Source: Sphingopyxis sp.
Lineage (GTDB): Bacteria; Pseudomonadota; Alphaproteobacteria; Sphingomonadales; Sphingomonadaceae
DNA length: 64,000 bases
Direction of reading: 5' to 3'
Assembly (NCBI GenBank): GCA_013823985.1
Contig: PNNB01000079.1
Location: 1-64,000, forward strand
Below the pieces are notes generated by a model. That model was not told where the DNA came from. It worked only from the letters and a program-made list of their open reading frames with translations, and made no database searches. Positions within the stretch are counted from its first letter, which is position 1; each line of letters begins with the position of its first letter. Shown one piece after another: positions 51,487 through 60,799 of the stretch. A program made the position numbers and the translations under genes.

Positions 51487-52530
51487 ATGAAAAGCCACAT
51501 ATTTAAGGCAGGCATCGCGCTCGCCCTTTTGACGCCTTCCATTGCCATGGCGCAGGATGACGGATGCCGCCGGGATAGCTCGGGCCGCATTGTCGGCACC
51601 GTCGTTGGTGCAGGTGCTGGCGGTGTGCTCGGTAACGTCATTGCTGGCCGCGGCGACAAGACCGAAGGCACGATCATCGGTGGCATCATCGGTGCTGTTA
51701 TCGGTAACCAGGTGTCCAAGTCAGACCGTGGCGATTGCCGCAGCGCCTATGGCTATTACGACCAGAATGGTCGTTGGCATGCTACCGGCGTCAACAGCGC
51801 CGAAGCTCGCGGTTATTATGACCGGGACGGCCAGTGGGTCGACGGTCAGCCCAATGGCTATTATGACAATGGACGCTGGGTAACCGCGAACAGCAATTCC
51901 GATGGTAGCGGCTACACTGACCGTGACGGGCACTGGGTTCCAGCCGCATCGGCTGGTTATTATGACCGCAATGGCCGCTGGGTTGGCGGAACAGCGACGG
52001 GATATTATGACACCAACGGCCGTTGGGTAGCTGGTCCGACACGTGGCCGTTATGATGCCCGTGGTCGCTGGATTGCCGGTGACAATGGCTATGCGACTGA
52101 AGCCAATGGCAGCTGGAGCAGCATCGAGCAGCCGGGCTATTATGACAACAATGGTCGTTGGCGGGCCGGTAAGGTCTATGGTTACTATGATTCCAGAGGC
52201 CGCTGGGTGGCTACCCGAAATGACGGTTATGGTGACAACACCAACTATCAGCCCGGCGATGGCCAGTATAATATGGCCCAGATGCCGACCGACATTCCGA
52301 CCCGTATCAGCTGGCTTCGCGAATATGTCCGCTCGGCCGAGCAGGCGCGCCGCATTGACAGGGCTGATGCCAGCTATGCCCGCAATGAATTGAGGGCGAT
52401 TGAAAGCCAGAACCGGATGTTTAACCGCGATGGTCGGTTTACGCAGCGGGAAGAACGGACCGTTGACAAGCGTCTGGACCGTTTGACCAAGCGTCTGGAC
52501 CGCAACTGGACCCAAGCCCGGGCTTACTGA
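51487..52530 (+). CDS. Glycine-zipper surface protein with nine GYYDxNGRW repeats
   Basis: 347 residues. Signal peptide (ALLTPSIAMA). Residues 34-75 form a glycine-zipper membrane segment (VVGAGAGGVLGNVIAGRGDK then TIIGGIIGAVIGNQV). Residues 80-250 carry nine imperfect 15-21-residue repeats, core G-Y-Y-D-x-N-G-R-W-V-A-G, including variants GYTDRDGHW and GRYDARGRW. The C-terminal part (TDIPTRISWLREYVRSAEQA onward) is highly charged and helical. Probably an envelope protein; function unknown. A bidirectional terminator follows. Confidence 0.8.
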   Translation: MKSHIFKAGIALALLTPSIAMAQDDGCRRDSSGRIVGTVVGAGAGGVLGNVIAGRGDKTEGTIIGGIIGAVIGNQVSKSDRGDCRSAYGYYDQNGRWHATGVNSAEARGYYDRDGQWVDGQPNGYYDNGRWVTANSNSDGSGYTDRDGHWVPAASAGYYDRNGRWVGGTATGYYDTNGRWVAGPTRGRYDARGRWIAGDNGYATEANGSWSSIEQPGYYDNNGRWRAGKVYGYYDSRGRWVATRNDGYGDNTNYQPGDGQYNMAQMPTDIPTRISWLREYVRSAEQARRIDRADASYARNELRAIESQNRMFNRDGRFTQREERTVDKRLDRLTKRLDRNWTQARAY

Positions 52531-52535
52531 TCGAA

Positions 52536-52567
52536 AAGGCCCGGCGGTCCCCCAACCACCGGGCCTT
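52536..52567. terminator. Bidirectional terminator between repeat protein and glnA
   Basis: AAGGCCCGG (52536-52544) pairs with CCGGGCCTT (52559-52567). On the minus strand the stem is followed by TTTT, on the plus strand by TT. Suits the convergent stops of the repeat protein and glnA. Confidence 0.8.
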
Positions 52568-52591
52568 CAGCTATCGATCGGATGCGTTCGA

Positions 52592-54004
52592 TCAGTAGCT
52601 GTAATACATGTCGAACTCGACAGGCGACGGCGTCATTTCCCAACGGGCGACGTCTTCCATCTTGAGGTCGATATAGGCTTCGATCTGGTCCTTGGTGAAC
52701 ACGTCACCCTTGAGCAGATAGTCATGGTCCGCCGCCAGGCTTTCCAATGCTTCGCGCAAGGAACCGCAGACGGTTGGCACTTCGGCCAGTTCTGCGGGCG
52801 GCAGATCATAGAGGTTCTTGTCCATCGCTTCGCCCGGGTGGATTTTGTTCTGGATGCCGTCGAGGCCAGCCATAAACAGCGCCGCATAAGCGAGATAGGG
52901 GTTGGCCATCGCGTCGGGGAAGCGGACTTCCACGCGCTTGGCTTTTGCGCCTGCGCCATAGGGAATGCGGCACGATGCCGAACGGTTGCGTGCCGAATAG
53001 GCAAGCAGAACGGGTGCTTCATAACCCGGCACCAGACGCTTGTAGCTGTTGGTGGTCGGGTTGGTGAAAGCGTTCACCGACTTGGCATGCTTGATGATGC
53101 CGCCGATGAAGTAGAGGCACATTTCCGACAGACCGGCATAGCCGTCGCCTGCGAACAAAGGCGTCTTGCCATTCCAGATCGACAGGTGGGTGTGCATCCC
53201 CGAACCATTGTCTTCCTTGATCGGCTTCGGCATGAACGTTGCGGTCTTGCCATAGGCATGGGCTACCTGATGCACGACATATTTGTAGATCTGCATACGG
53301 TCAGCGGTCTGGGTCAGCGTGCCGAAGGTCAGGCCAAGCTCATGCTGGGCCGAGGCCACTTCATGGTGATGCTTGTCGCACGGCAGGCCCATTTCGAGCA
53401 TGGTCGAAACCATCTCGCCACGGATGTCCATGCAGCTATCGACAGGCGCCACGGGGAAGTAACCACCCTTAGCACGTGGGCGGTGGCCCATGTTGCCGGC
53501 TTCATATTTCGTGCCGCTGTTGGTCGGCAGCTCGATATCGTCAATCTTGTAGTAGGACGTGTTGTAGCTGTTTTCGAAACGCACATCGTCGAACATGAAG
53601 AATTCAGCTTCAGGACCGACATAGACGGTGTCGCCAATGCCCGTGGTCTTCAGATATGCTTCTGCGCGCTTGGCGGTCGAACGCGGGTCGCGGCTGTAGA
53701 GTTCGCCGGTCGAAGGTTCCACGATGTCGCAGAAGATAACCAGCATTGGTGTTGCCGAGAACGGATCGACATAGACGGCGTCGAGGTCAGGCTTCAGGAT
53801 CATGTCGGATTCGTTGATGGCTTTCCAACCTTCGATCGACGAACCGTCGAACATCAGGCCGTCTTCCAGCTCGTCTTCGCCAATCACACCCGAGCACATT
53901 GTCAGATGCTGCCACTTGCCCTTAGGGTCAGTGAAGCGGACATCGACCCACTCGATCTCTTCTTCCTTGATACGCTTGATAATATCCTTGGCGGTCGTGC
54001 CCAT
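52592..54004 (-). CDS. glnA: Glutamine synthetase type I
   Basis: 470 residues. Makes glutamine from glutamate, ammonia and ATP. Start at the ATG at 54004 ([20 protein letters not shown]), with AAGGAAAG upstream. Class signatures: [52 protein letters not shown] and the adenylylation loop NLYDLPPAE with its Tyr. The frame remains open upstream through a Lys-rich stretch toward glnB. Terminator at 52536-52567. Probably NtrC- and sigma-54-controlled with glnB. Confidence 0.96.
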   Translation of the reverse strand: MGTTAKDIIKRIKEEEIEWVDVRFTDPKGKWQHLTMCSGVIGEDELEDGLMFDGSSIEGWKAINESDMILKPDLDAVYVDPFSATPMLVIFCDIVEPSTGELYSRDPRSTAKRAEAYLKTTGIGDTVYVGPEAEFFMFDDVRFENSYNTSYYKIDDIELPTNSGTKYEAGNMGHRPRAKGGYFPVAPVDSCMDIRGEMVSTMLEMGLPCDKHHHEVASAQHELGLTFGTLTQTADRMQIYKYVVHQVAHAYGKTATFMPKPIKEDNGSGMHTHLSIWNGKTPLFAGDGYAGLSEMCLYFIGGIIKHAKSVNAFTNPTTNSYKRLVPGYEAPVLLAYSARNRSASCRIPYGAGAKAKRVEVRFPDAMANPYLAYAALFMAGLDGIQNKIHPGEAMDKNLYDLPPAELAEVPTVCGSLREALESLAADHDYLLKGDVFTKDQIEAYIDLKMEDVARWEMTPSPVEFDMYYSY

Positions 54005-54050
54005 GTTGCTTTCCTTCTTTGACTTGTCTTTTTTTGACGATTTGGATTTC

Positions 54051-54716
<666 letters not shown>

Positions 54717-56906
54717 CTAGCGGGCGGGCTTTACGCCCCCGCCAAGTCCTGCGTCATTGGCCTTGGCATAATGGGCACGGCTGATGACATAGGCGCGCAT
54801 TTGCTCGGCTTCCTTGGGTGTCAGGACCGAGGCAAAGCTGACCATGCCATTGCCTTTCAGCACGCCTTCAATGACGACCGATTTCCACGTAGCTTCATCC
54901 GCAATAGCTGCCGATTTCCGCAGGTCGGGCAATACGCCGTTTCCGACCGCACCGGGGCCGTGGCAGACCAGGCAATAGCGCTGGAAGTTCGACTGGCCCG
55001 CTGCGATGTCGGCAGGGGTTCCGAACTTGGCCGGCGGATCCCAGACATAGCCGGGCGTTTCGGGCAGCGCGGGCAGGGCGACCTTGCCACCCAGTTTCAG
55101 CACGATCAGACGCGGGATATTGGGCACCGCCGAGCTCGCCGAACCGGCATAGCCCGACACCAGTGGGAAGGCCCCGCCCTTGCTGGTCAGGAAGGCAACA
55201 TATTGTTCGCCATCGACACTATAGGTCGAGGCACCGGAAAGGACACCCGACTGCACATTAAGGTTGAGCAATTGTTTGCCGGTATCTGCCGCATAGGCAC
55301 GGAATTCGCCTAAGGCTGTGCCCTGGAACACCAGATTTCCAGCCGTGGTCATGGTGCCACCATTCCACGATGCGGGATGGTCGACGGTCCATTTGGCCTT
55401 GCCCGTTTTGGGGTCAAAGGCGACCAGCTTGCCCATGGTGGCTGCCTTCACCGCTTTTACGAAATTTGTGTCGTCGGGCAGGTCGGCCGTGGCCATTGCC
55501 CCGCCGGTGTTAAAGCCAAGTGCCTTTCGATCCTGCTCATTGGGCGCAACCGGCGGAAGATAGGCACCGCCGATATACAGCGCCGGAATATAGACCAGAC
55601 TGGTTGCGGGGTTGTAGCTCATCGGATGCCAATTGTGCGCGCCGAGGGCGGACGGGTTCGCCATGTAGAGCTTGCCCGTTTTTTCGTAGCGCGCCTCGGG
55701 CTTTTCAATCGGCCGTCCGGTTTTCAGGTCATAGCCCGATGCCCATGTGATGCCGTCGATAAAGGGATCGGCCGACAGCATCTTGCCGCTGACCCGGTCG
55801 ATGGTGAAGAAAAAGCCGTTTTTCGGTGCGTGGTAGAGGACCTTCACATCCTTGCCGTCGCGCTTTTCGGTGGCGAGGATGATCGGCTGCGTCGCCGTAT
55901 AGTCCCAGCTTTCCGCCGGTGTTTCCTGATAATGCCAGACATATTCGCCGGTATCGGGTTTCAGCGCAACGATCGACGACAAAAACAGATTGTCGCCTTC
56001 GCCATTGGAACGGACGCCGTGGTTCCACGGATTGCCATTGCCGACACCAAGATAGAGCTGGTCCAGCTCGGCATCATAGACAATCGCGTCCCACACCGTG
56101 CCGCCACCGCCACTTTCACGCCAGTCGCCCTTTTTGGGCGTGGCGCTCCATGTTTTGGTTGCGGCGGTTTTCAAAATGTCGTCGCTGGCCGCGCCGTCCG
56201 GCTCGCCCTTGGGATTGGGGGTGGTGTAGAAACGCCACGCCTGTTTGCCGGTTGCGGCATCATAGGCGGTGACATAGCCGCGCGCGCCGAACTCTGCACC
56301 GCCAAAGCCGATGACGACCTTGTCCTTTACGACGCGCGGCACGCCGGTGATGGTGCCGTTCGATTTCAGGTCGAGCGTCTGCGCGCTCCACAATTGCTTG
56401 CCGGTGGCGGCGTCGAGCGAAATCAGACGGCCATCAATCGTGCCGACAAAGACGCTGCCTTTCCAGAAGGCAACACCGCGGTTGACGACGTCGCAACAGG
56501 CCTTCACCCCGCGGGCCTTGTCCACTTGCGGATCAAAGCTCCACAGCGGCTTGCCGGTCTTGGCGTCGAAGGCGAGAACCTTGGACCATGCGGTCGACAC
56601 GAACATCTTGCCATCGACCACCACAGGTGTGGCTTCCTGTCCGCGCGCATCGGGTAGATCCGCGAACCAGGCAATGCCCAGATCCTTCACATTGTCGGCG
56701 TTAATCTGGGTCAGCGGGCTGTGGCGTTGTTCATTATAGTTGAAGCCGGTCATGGCCCAGTTGGACCCGTCTCCACCGGTTTTCAGATAATCGCCGTCAA
56801 TCGCGGCAAAACCGGGGACGTCCGTTGGTCCGTCCGTATTCTGGCACGAACCCGTCATCACCATTAGCCCCGCCGCAGCAGCCACCAGCCCAAGTTTTTT
56901 GATCAT
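54717..56906 (-). CDS. PQQ-dependent dehydrogenase with C-terminal cytochrome c (quinohemoprotein alcohol dehydrogenase type)
   Basis: 729 residues. Lipoprotein-like N-terminus (MIKKLGLVAAAAGLMVMTGS then Cys). The eight-bladed propeller includes an adjacent Cys-Cys (KACCDVV) that forms the disulfide over PQQ and WYTP-like repeat words. The C-terminal heme c site is CLVCHGPGAVGNGV. Oxidises a primary alcohol or similar periplasmic substrate and passes electrons to the chain. No pqq genes or partner cytochrome are in the window. Confidence 0.88.
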   Translation of the reverse strand: MIKKLGLVAAAAGLMVMTGSCQNTDGPTDVPGFAAIDGDYLKTGGDGSNWAMTGFNYNEQRHSPLTQINADNVKDLGIAWFADLPDARGQEATPVVVDGKMFVSTAWSKVLAFDAKTGKPLWSFDPQVDKARGVKACCDVVNRGVAFWKGSVFVGTIDGRLISLDAATGKQLWSAQTLDLKSNGTITGVPRVVKDKVVIGFGGAEFGARGYVTAYDAATGKQAWRFYTTPNPKGEPDGAASDDILKTAATKTWSATPKKGDWRESGGGGTVWDAIVYDAELDQLYLGVGNGNPWNHGVRSNGEGDNLFLSSIVALKPDTGEYVWHYQETPAESWDYTATQPIILATEKRDGKDVKVLYHAPKNGFFFTIDRVSGKMLSADPFIDGITWASGYDLKTGRPIEKPEARYEKTGKLYMANPSALGAHNWHPMSYNPATSLVYIPALYIGGAYLPPVAPNEQDRKALGFNTGGAMATADLPDDTNFVKAVKAATMGKLVAFDPKTGKAKWTVDHPASWNGGTMTTAGNLVFQGTALGEFRAYAADTGKQLLNLNVQSGVLSGASTYSVDGEQYVAFLTSKGGAFPLVSGYAGSASSAVPNIPRLIVLKLGGKVALPALPETPGYVWDPPAKFGTPADIAAGQSNFQRYCLVCHGPGAVGNGVLPDLRKSAAIADEATWKSVVIEGVLKGNGMVSFASVLTPKEAEQMRAYVISRAHYAKANDAGLGGGVKPAR

Positions 56907-57024
56907 AATGTCTCTCCCAGGATCGGAAGCTATGCGCGCAAAGTCGGTTCGTCCAGTGGGAATTTAAGTGGGCGGTTAAGTTGGGGTTGGTTACATCCCC
57001 TAAGGGGTCTGGCGCATAACATTT

Positions 57025-57139
57025 CCTCTCCCGTTGGGAGAGGATACGAAGCCTTGGCCGAAAGGCCTAGGCGCAGTTGGTGAGGGGCTCCACGATGAGG
57101 TTCGCGCGCCAACGCCCCCTCTCCCCAAAAGGTGAGAGG
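57025..57139. repeat. Inverted-repeat intergenic element, copy D
   Basis: About 115 bp. Left end CCTCTCCCGTTGGGAGAGGA then TACGAAGCCTTGGCC and AGGCCTAGGCGCAGTTGGTG; right end CCCTCTCCCCAAAAGGTGAG. Its left half matches the reverse complement of the right half of copy C. Between the PQQ dehydrogenase and DJ-1 genes on the same strand. Confidence 0.82.
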
Positions 57140-57167
57140 AAAATCACTGCCGACTTCACAATAACTG

Positions 57168-57842
57168 CTACCCCACCATCCCGCTGTCGCGCAGAGCTTC
57201 CTCCATCTGGGCGGCGGCAGTGTCGTACACGCGGGCGCGCAGATTGTGGAGGATGTCGGGCGATGTGGTTTCGGGGGTGCCGCCTTGGAAGGGCGGGGCA
57301 GGGTCATATTCGAGGGAGAGTTGCAGCGTGCGGGCAACATCCTCACCGGCAATCAGCGCGATCAGTTCCAGCGCAAAATCGATGCCCGAAGTCACACCGC
57401 CTGCCGTCACGACATTCCCGTCGCGCACCACGCGCGCAGCTTGGTGGGTCGCGCCGACCAAGGGCAGCAACTGCGTATATGCCCAATGGCAGGTCGCGCG
57501 CTTGTCCTGAAGCAGACCGGCAACGCCCAGAATGAAGGCGCCGGTACAGACACTGGTGATCCAAGTCGCTTGTGCACCCTGTTGCCGGACAAAGTCGACC
57601 AGCTCCGTATCCGCTACCGCCTGACGGACGCCATGCCCACCGGGCACGCAGATAATGTCCGCAGGTCCGCAATCGGCAAAGCTGGAATTGGGAATGATGG
57701 AAAAACCGCAGTCGGTCGTGACCGCCTTGCCGTCCTTACTGACAATCTGGACGGTGGACCCCGGCAAACGGGCCAGGAACTGCACGGGCCCGGCAAAGTC
57801 GAGCTGCGTGACATTATCGAAAAGGACAAAGACGATGTTCAT
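57168..57842 (-). CDS. DJ-1/PfpI family protein (isonitrile hydratase-like)
   Basis: 224 residues. Class I glutamine-amidotransferase-like fold with the nucleophile Cys99 in the elbow ITSVCTGAFILGVAGLL. LDFAGPVQFLARLPG and DIICVPGGHGVRQA precede it, and TAGGVTSGIDFALELI follows. These traits match the isonitrile hydratase (InhA) subgroup, which may act on isonitriles or as a deglycase. The exact substrate cannot be seen. Confidence 0.87.
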   Translation of the reverse strand: MNIVFVLFDNVTQLDFAGPVQFLARLPGSTVQIVSKDGKAVTTDCGFSIIPNSSFADCGPADIICVPGGHGVRQAVADTELVDFVRQQGAQATWITSVCTGAFILGVAGLLQDKRATCHWAYTQLLPLVGATHQAARVVRDGNVVTAGGVTSGIDFALELIALIAGEDVARTLQLSLEYDPAPPFQGGTPETTSPDILHNLRARVYDTAAAQMEEALRDSGMVG

Positions 57843-57877
57843 GGCGCACGGTTAGCGCGCCTGTTCCCAAATGCAAA

Positions 57878-57903
57878 GGGCCGCCGGATTGCTCCGACGG
57901 CCC
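57878..57903 (-). terminator. Terminator hairpin after the RcnB-like gene
   Basis: GGGCCGCCGG and CCGACGGCCC pair with one mismatch; on the minus strand it is followed by a T-rich run (TTTGCATTT). Lies 35 bp past the stop. Confidence 0.65.
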
Positions 57904-57937
57904 GCATCTACCGATAACATCCCGGGAGGATGAAATG

Positions 57938-58411
57938 TTACCAGTAGAATCCGCGATAGGCACGAACCACGCGTCCGGTCCGGGTGTTTACCAGCAGCAC
58001 GTCATTATAGTGACGCACATAGGTCTGGTAACGGCCGGGCTGGGGCAGGCGGTAATTCTGGTAATTGCTGACGCGGTAGCGCGGCGCATAGTAGCTCGAT
58101 CCGATGCTCACACCGTCGTTGAACGTGCGGTAACGGAAGGGGGCGTTAAAGCGGCTGCCACGAAAGGCGTTGCGGTTTTTCTGGCGGTAGTCGCGCCAGT
58201 CTTCGCGATATTCCTGTTTCGCGTCGCGGTATTCGCGACGTTCCTCGCGTATATCGCTCCTGTCACCATAACGCTTCGCTTGATTAAGTTCGCGCTTTTC
58301 TTCGCGCACTTCCTGACGGTCGCGTTGCAATTCGCGTGTCTGGGCTTGCGCCACCATGGGGGAGAGGGTGGCGGCGACAGCGGCGACGGTTATCAAAAAT
58401 CTTTTCTTCAT
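57938..58411 (-). CDS. RcnB-like periplasmic protein
   Basis: 157 residues. Signal peptide MKKRFLITVAAVAATLSPMV (cleaved after AQA). The mature N-terminal half is a highly charged Arg/Glu/Gln helix (LQRDRQEVREEKRELNQAKR). The C-terminus has the RcnB pattern (RVSNYQNYRLPQPGRYQTYV, DVLLVNTRTGRVVRAY), a domain linked to nickel/cobalt homeostasis in E. coli and often of unknown role elsewhere. Start taken at 58411, with the signal peptide. Confidence 0.8.
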   Translation of the reverse strand: MKKRFLITVAAVAATLSPMVAQAQTRELQRDRQEVREEKRELNQAKRYGDRSDIREERREYRDAKQEYREDWRDYRQKNRNAFRGSRFNAPFRYRTFNDGVSIGSSYYAPRYRVSNYQNYRLPQPGRYQTYVRHYNDVLLVNTRTGRVVRAYRGFYW

Positions 58412-58532
58412 TGTCTGTCTCCTTGAGAACAACAAACCCCTTTCGGCGTCTGTTGTTCCTTTTTAGGAGGCAGCGTTTGAACCTGCGGAAAACAACACGT
58501 TCAGAAACAAGACATTAGTGTCGCAAATTGTA

Positions 58533-59717
58533 TCAGATCAATTCGACCGCAAGCGCCGTACCTTCGCCGCCGCCGATGCAGAGCGAGGCGACGCCGCGGG
58601 TTTTGCTGTGACGCTTCAATGCGGCGATCAGCGTGGTGATGATACGTGCACCCGATGCGCCGATGGGGTGGCCCAATGCGGTTGCACCGCCATGGACATT
58701 GATCTTTTCGTGCGGGATGCCGAGGTCGTGCATGGCGAACATCGCGACGCAGGCAAAGGCTTCGTTGACTTCGAACAGGTCGACATCGGCGACTGTCCAG
58801 CCCGCCTTGGCAAGGCATTTGGTGATCGCACCGACAGGGGCGGTGGTGAAGGCCGATGGTTCCTGCGCGTGCGCGGCAAAGGCGACGATGCGGGCGACGG
58901 GGGTGTGGCCCTTGGCATCGGCGACCGACTGGCGGGTCAGGACAAGCGCGGCTGCGCCATCGGAGATGGACGAGCTGGTCGCGGCGGTGATGGTGCCGTC
59001 CTTCGCGAAGGCGGGGCGCAGGCCCGGGATCTTGTCAGGCATGCCCTTGCCGGGCTGCTCGTCAGTGTCGACGACGACATCGCCCTTGCGGGTGGCGACG
59101 GTGACGGCGACGATTTCATCCTTGAACGCGCCATCGGCAATCGCGGCCTGCGACCGGCGGAGCGATTCAATTGCATAATTGTCCTGCGCCTCACGCGTCA
59201 GTTGATATTCGTTGGCGGTGTCCTGCGCGAAAGTGCCCATGGCGCGGCCTGCTTCATAGGCATCTTCCAGACCGTCGAGGAACATATGGTCATAGGCGGT
59301 GTCATGGCCGATGCGCGCACCGCTGCGGTGCTTTTTCAGAAGATAGGGCGCGTTGGTCATGCTTTCCATGCCGCCGGCGATGACATAGTCGACCGATCCG
59401 GCTGCCAGCGCTTCGCTGCCCATGATGACGGTCTGCATGCCCGAACCGCACACCTTGTTCACGGTGGTGGCCTGAACCGACTTGGGCAGGCCCGCCTTAA
59501 GTGCTGCCTGACGGGCAGGGGCCTGACCCAATCCGGCGGGCAGAACGCAGCCCATATAGATCCGCTCGATATCCGCGCCGTCGACACCGGCCCGCTCGAC
59601 CGCCGCCTTGACCGCCGTGGCGCCAAGATCGGTTGCGGCCACATCCGCAAGCACGCCTTGCATACCACCCATGGGTGTGCGGGCGTAGGACAGGATAACG
59701 ACGGGATCGGTGGACAT
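58533..59717 (-). CDS. Acetyl-CoA C-acyltransferase (thiolase)
   Basis: 394 residues. Condenses or cleaves acyl-CoA thioesters. Nucleophile Cys90 in NKVCGSGM, the catalytic His in NVHGGATALGHPIGASGARI and the second Cys near the end (CIGGGEGTALAVEL). Overall length and signatures match the biosynthetic/degradative thiolase family (PhaA/AtoB-like). The start is 86 bp from a palindromic operator shared with the divergent XRE gene. Confidence 0.93.
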   Translation of the reverse strand: MSTDPVVILSYARTPMGGMQGVLADVAATDLGATAVKAAVERAGVDGADIERIYMGCVLPAGLGQAPARQAALKAGLPKSVQATTVNKVCGSGMQTVIMGSEALAAGSVDYVIAGGMESMTNAPYLLKKHRSGARIGHDTAYDHMFLDGLEDAYEAGRAMGTFAQDTANEYQLTREAQDNYAIESLRRSQAAIADGAFKDEIVAVTVATRKGDVVVDTDEQPGKGMPDKIPGLRPAFAKDGTITAATSSSISDGAAALVLTRQSVADAKGHTPVARIVAFAAHAQEPSAFTTAPVGAITKCLAKAGWTVADVDLFEVNEAFACVAMFAMHDLGIPHEKINVHGGATALGHPIGASGARIITTLIAALKRHSKTRGVASLCIGGGEGTALAVELI

Positions 59718-59802
59718 GGCAGAATCCTTATTTTGACAGAAAAGCTGGCGCTTCCATAAATGCTACGCACCTTGCTTGCAATGCGCCTTGGTGCGAAAGC
59801 GG

Positions 59803-59824
59803 CCTGTAAAGAGCTCTTGACAGG
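59803..59824. promoter_or_regulatory. Palindromic operator 1 (thiolase side)
   Basis: 22-bp near-perfect palindrome centred on GAGCTC: CCTGTAAAGAG then CTCTTGACAGG. Only one pair deviates. It is 86 bp upstream of the thiolase and 33 bp (three helical turns) from operator 2. Confidence 0.7.
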
Positions 59825-59835
59825 CTGACTCGCGC

Positions 59836-59857
59836 CCTGTAAAGAGCTCTTTACAGG
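59836..59857. promoter_or_regulatory. Palindromic operator 2 (XRE gene side)
   Basis: 22-bp perfect palindrome, CCTGTAAAGAG then CTCTTTACAGG. It ends 13 bp before the TTG start of the XRE gene, and its AGG is part of the ribosome-site region. Proposed as the binding site of that regulator. Confidence 0.75.
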
Positions 59858-59870
59858 AAGGGCCGGTGAT

Positions 59871-60086
59871 TTGGAAAGTCGATTACGGGAAATTCGCGAG
59901 ACCAAGGGCTGGAGTCAGGGCGAGCTGGCGCGGAAACTGGGTGTTTCGCGCCAGACGATCAATGCCGTCGAAACCGACAAATATGACCCAAGCCTCCCGC
60001 TCGCGCTGCGCATGTCGAAGCTGTTCGGGATGCCCGTATGCGACATTTTCATCGACCACTGGCAACCGCAGGAGGACGCAGAATGA
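59871..60086 (+). CDS. Small XRE-type HTH transcriptional regulator
   Basis: 71 residues, nearly all of it one HTH: MESRLREIRETKGWSQGELA then KLGVSRQTINAVETDKYDPS and a short tail (LALRMSKLFGMPVCDIFIDH). Initiates at TTG (AGGAAGG upstream). The two palindromic operators just upstream suggest autoregulation. It overlaps the following membrane gene by ATGA, so the two are translationally coupled. Confidence 0.9.
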   Translation: MESRLREIRETKGWSQGELARKLGVSRQTINAVETDKYDPSLPLALRMSKLFGMPVCDIFIDHWQPQEDAE

Positions 60087-60724
60087 CAAGCGAAGCAACG
60101 GCGCAGGCCGGCAAAACCAAGAAGATGGTGCTGCAGATGATCGGCGGCGGCATTGCCGGGGGCACCGGCATGATCGGGCTCAACCATTTTCTGTCGCTCA
60201 ACACGCTGGGGATCGACCGGCTAATATTGGCGGCGATTGGCTTCATCTATGTGATGACCGGCCTGATCGTCCTGACCGGCAGCCTCATGCCGAAAATGGG
60301 CGCGAAGATGCTCAATGTCAGTGATGAGGAAGACTTGCTTGAACAGCGGGAGATATTGCTGGGCTCCAGTCTCATGCTTTTGACCTTCGGCGTGGCGCAG
60401 ATCATGTTGGTGCTCTCGGGCGACGGCAAGATGTTTCCCGGCTGGGCAGGCGCTGGTGCGATGCTGCTGTCCATGCTGTTCGGGTCCGCCATCTGGATCC
60501 GCGACCGCCACCGTTATGACGAGATGATGATGAAATTGTCGCTCGATGCGAGCTTCATCTGCTTTTGCGGGCTGTGGCTTGTTCTGGTTCCATGGGGCTG
60601 TCTGGCGATGACGGGTCTGTCTGCGGCACCAAGCGCAACCGCGATCGTGGCGCTTTTCTCCGGCGGCTATTTGCTGTCCAGCGTCGTGGCCGCTGATCGG
60701 GTCGGATTGCTCGCGCCGAAATAG
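60083..60724 (+). CDS. Polytopic membrane protein coupled to the XRE regulator
   Basis: 213 residues with about six hydrophobic helices (GIDRLILAAIGFIYVMTGLI near 43, LLGSSLMLLTFGVAQIMLVL, GAMLLSMLFGSAIWI and two or three more near the C-terminus). Between them are charged loops (NVSDEEDLLEQREI, RDRHRYDEMMMK). No domain is recognised. ATGA overlap with the XRE gene. Such regulator-membrane protein pairs are common in alphaproteobacteria but their role is unknown. Confidence 0.75.
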   Translation: MTSEATAQAGKTKKMVLQMIGGGIAGGTGMIGLNHFLSLNTLGIDRLILAAIGFIYVMTGLIVLTGSLMPKMGAKMLNVSDEEDLLEQREILLGSSLMLLTFGVAQIMLVLSGDGKMFPGWAGAGAMLLSMLFGSAIWIRDRHRYDEMMMKLSLDASFICFCGLWLVLVPWGCLAMTGLSAAPSATAIVALFSGGYLLSSVVAADRVGLLAPK

Positions 60725-60799
60725 GTCCTATTCCATTGCATTCTCCCGCCTTGCCGTTAATCAGTCGATTAACAGCGAGACGCGAGCCAGGAGAGAGCG

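Noticed and set aside
51721..52250. Regularly spaced DNA repeats that look CRISPR-like
   Set aside because: The repeats are coding (GYYDxNGRW), variable in length and in frame; there are no unique spacers of constant length and no cas genes.
55377..56657. 426-codon open frame on the plus strand over the PQQ dehydrogenase
   Set aside because: Antisense shadow of a well-defined protein.
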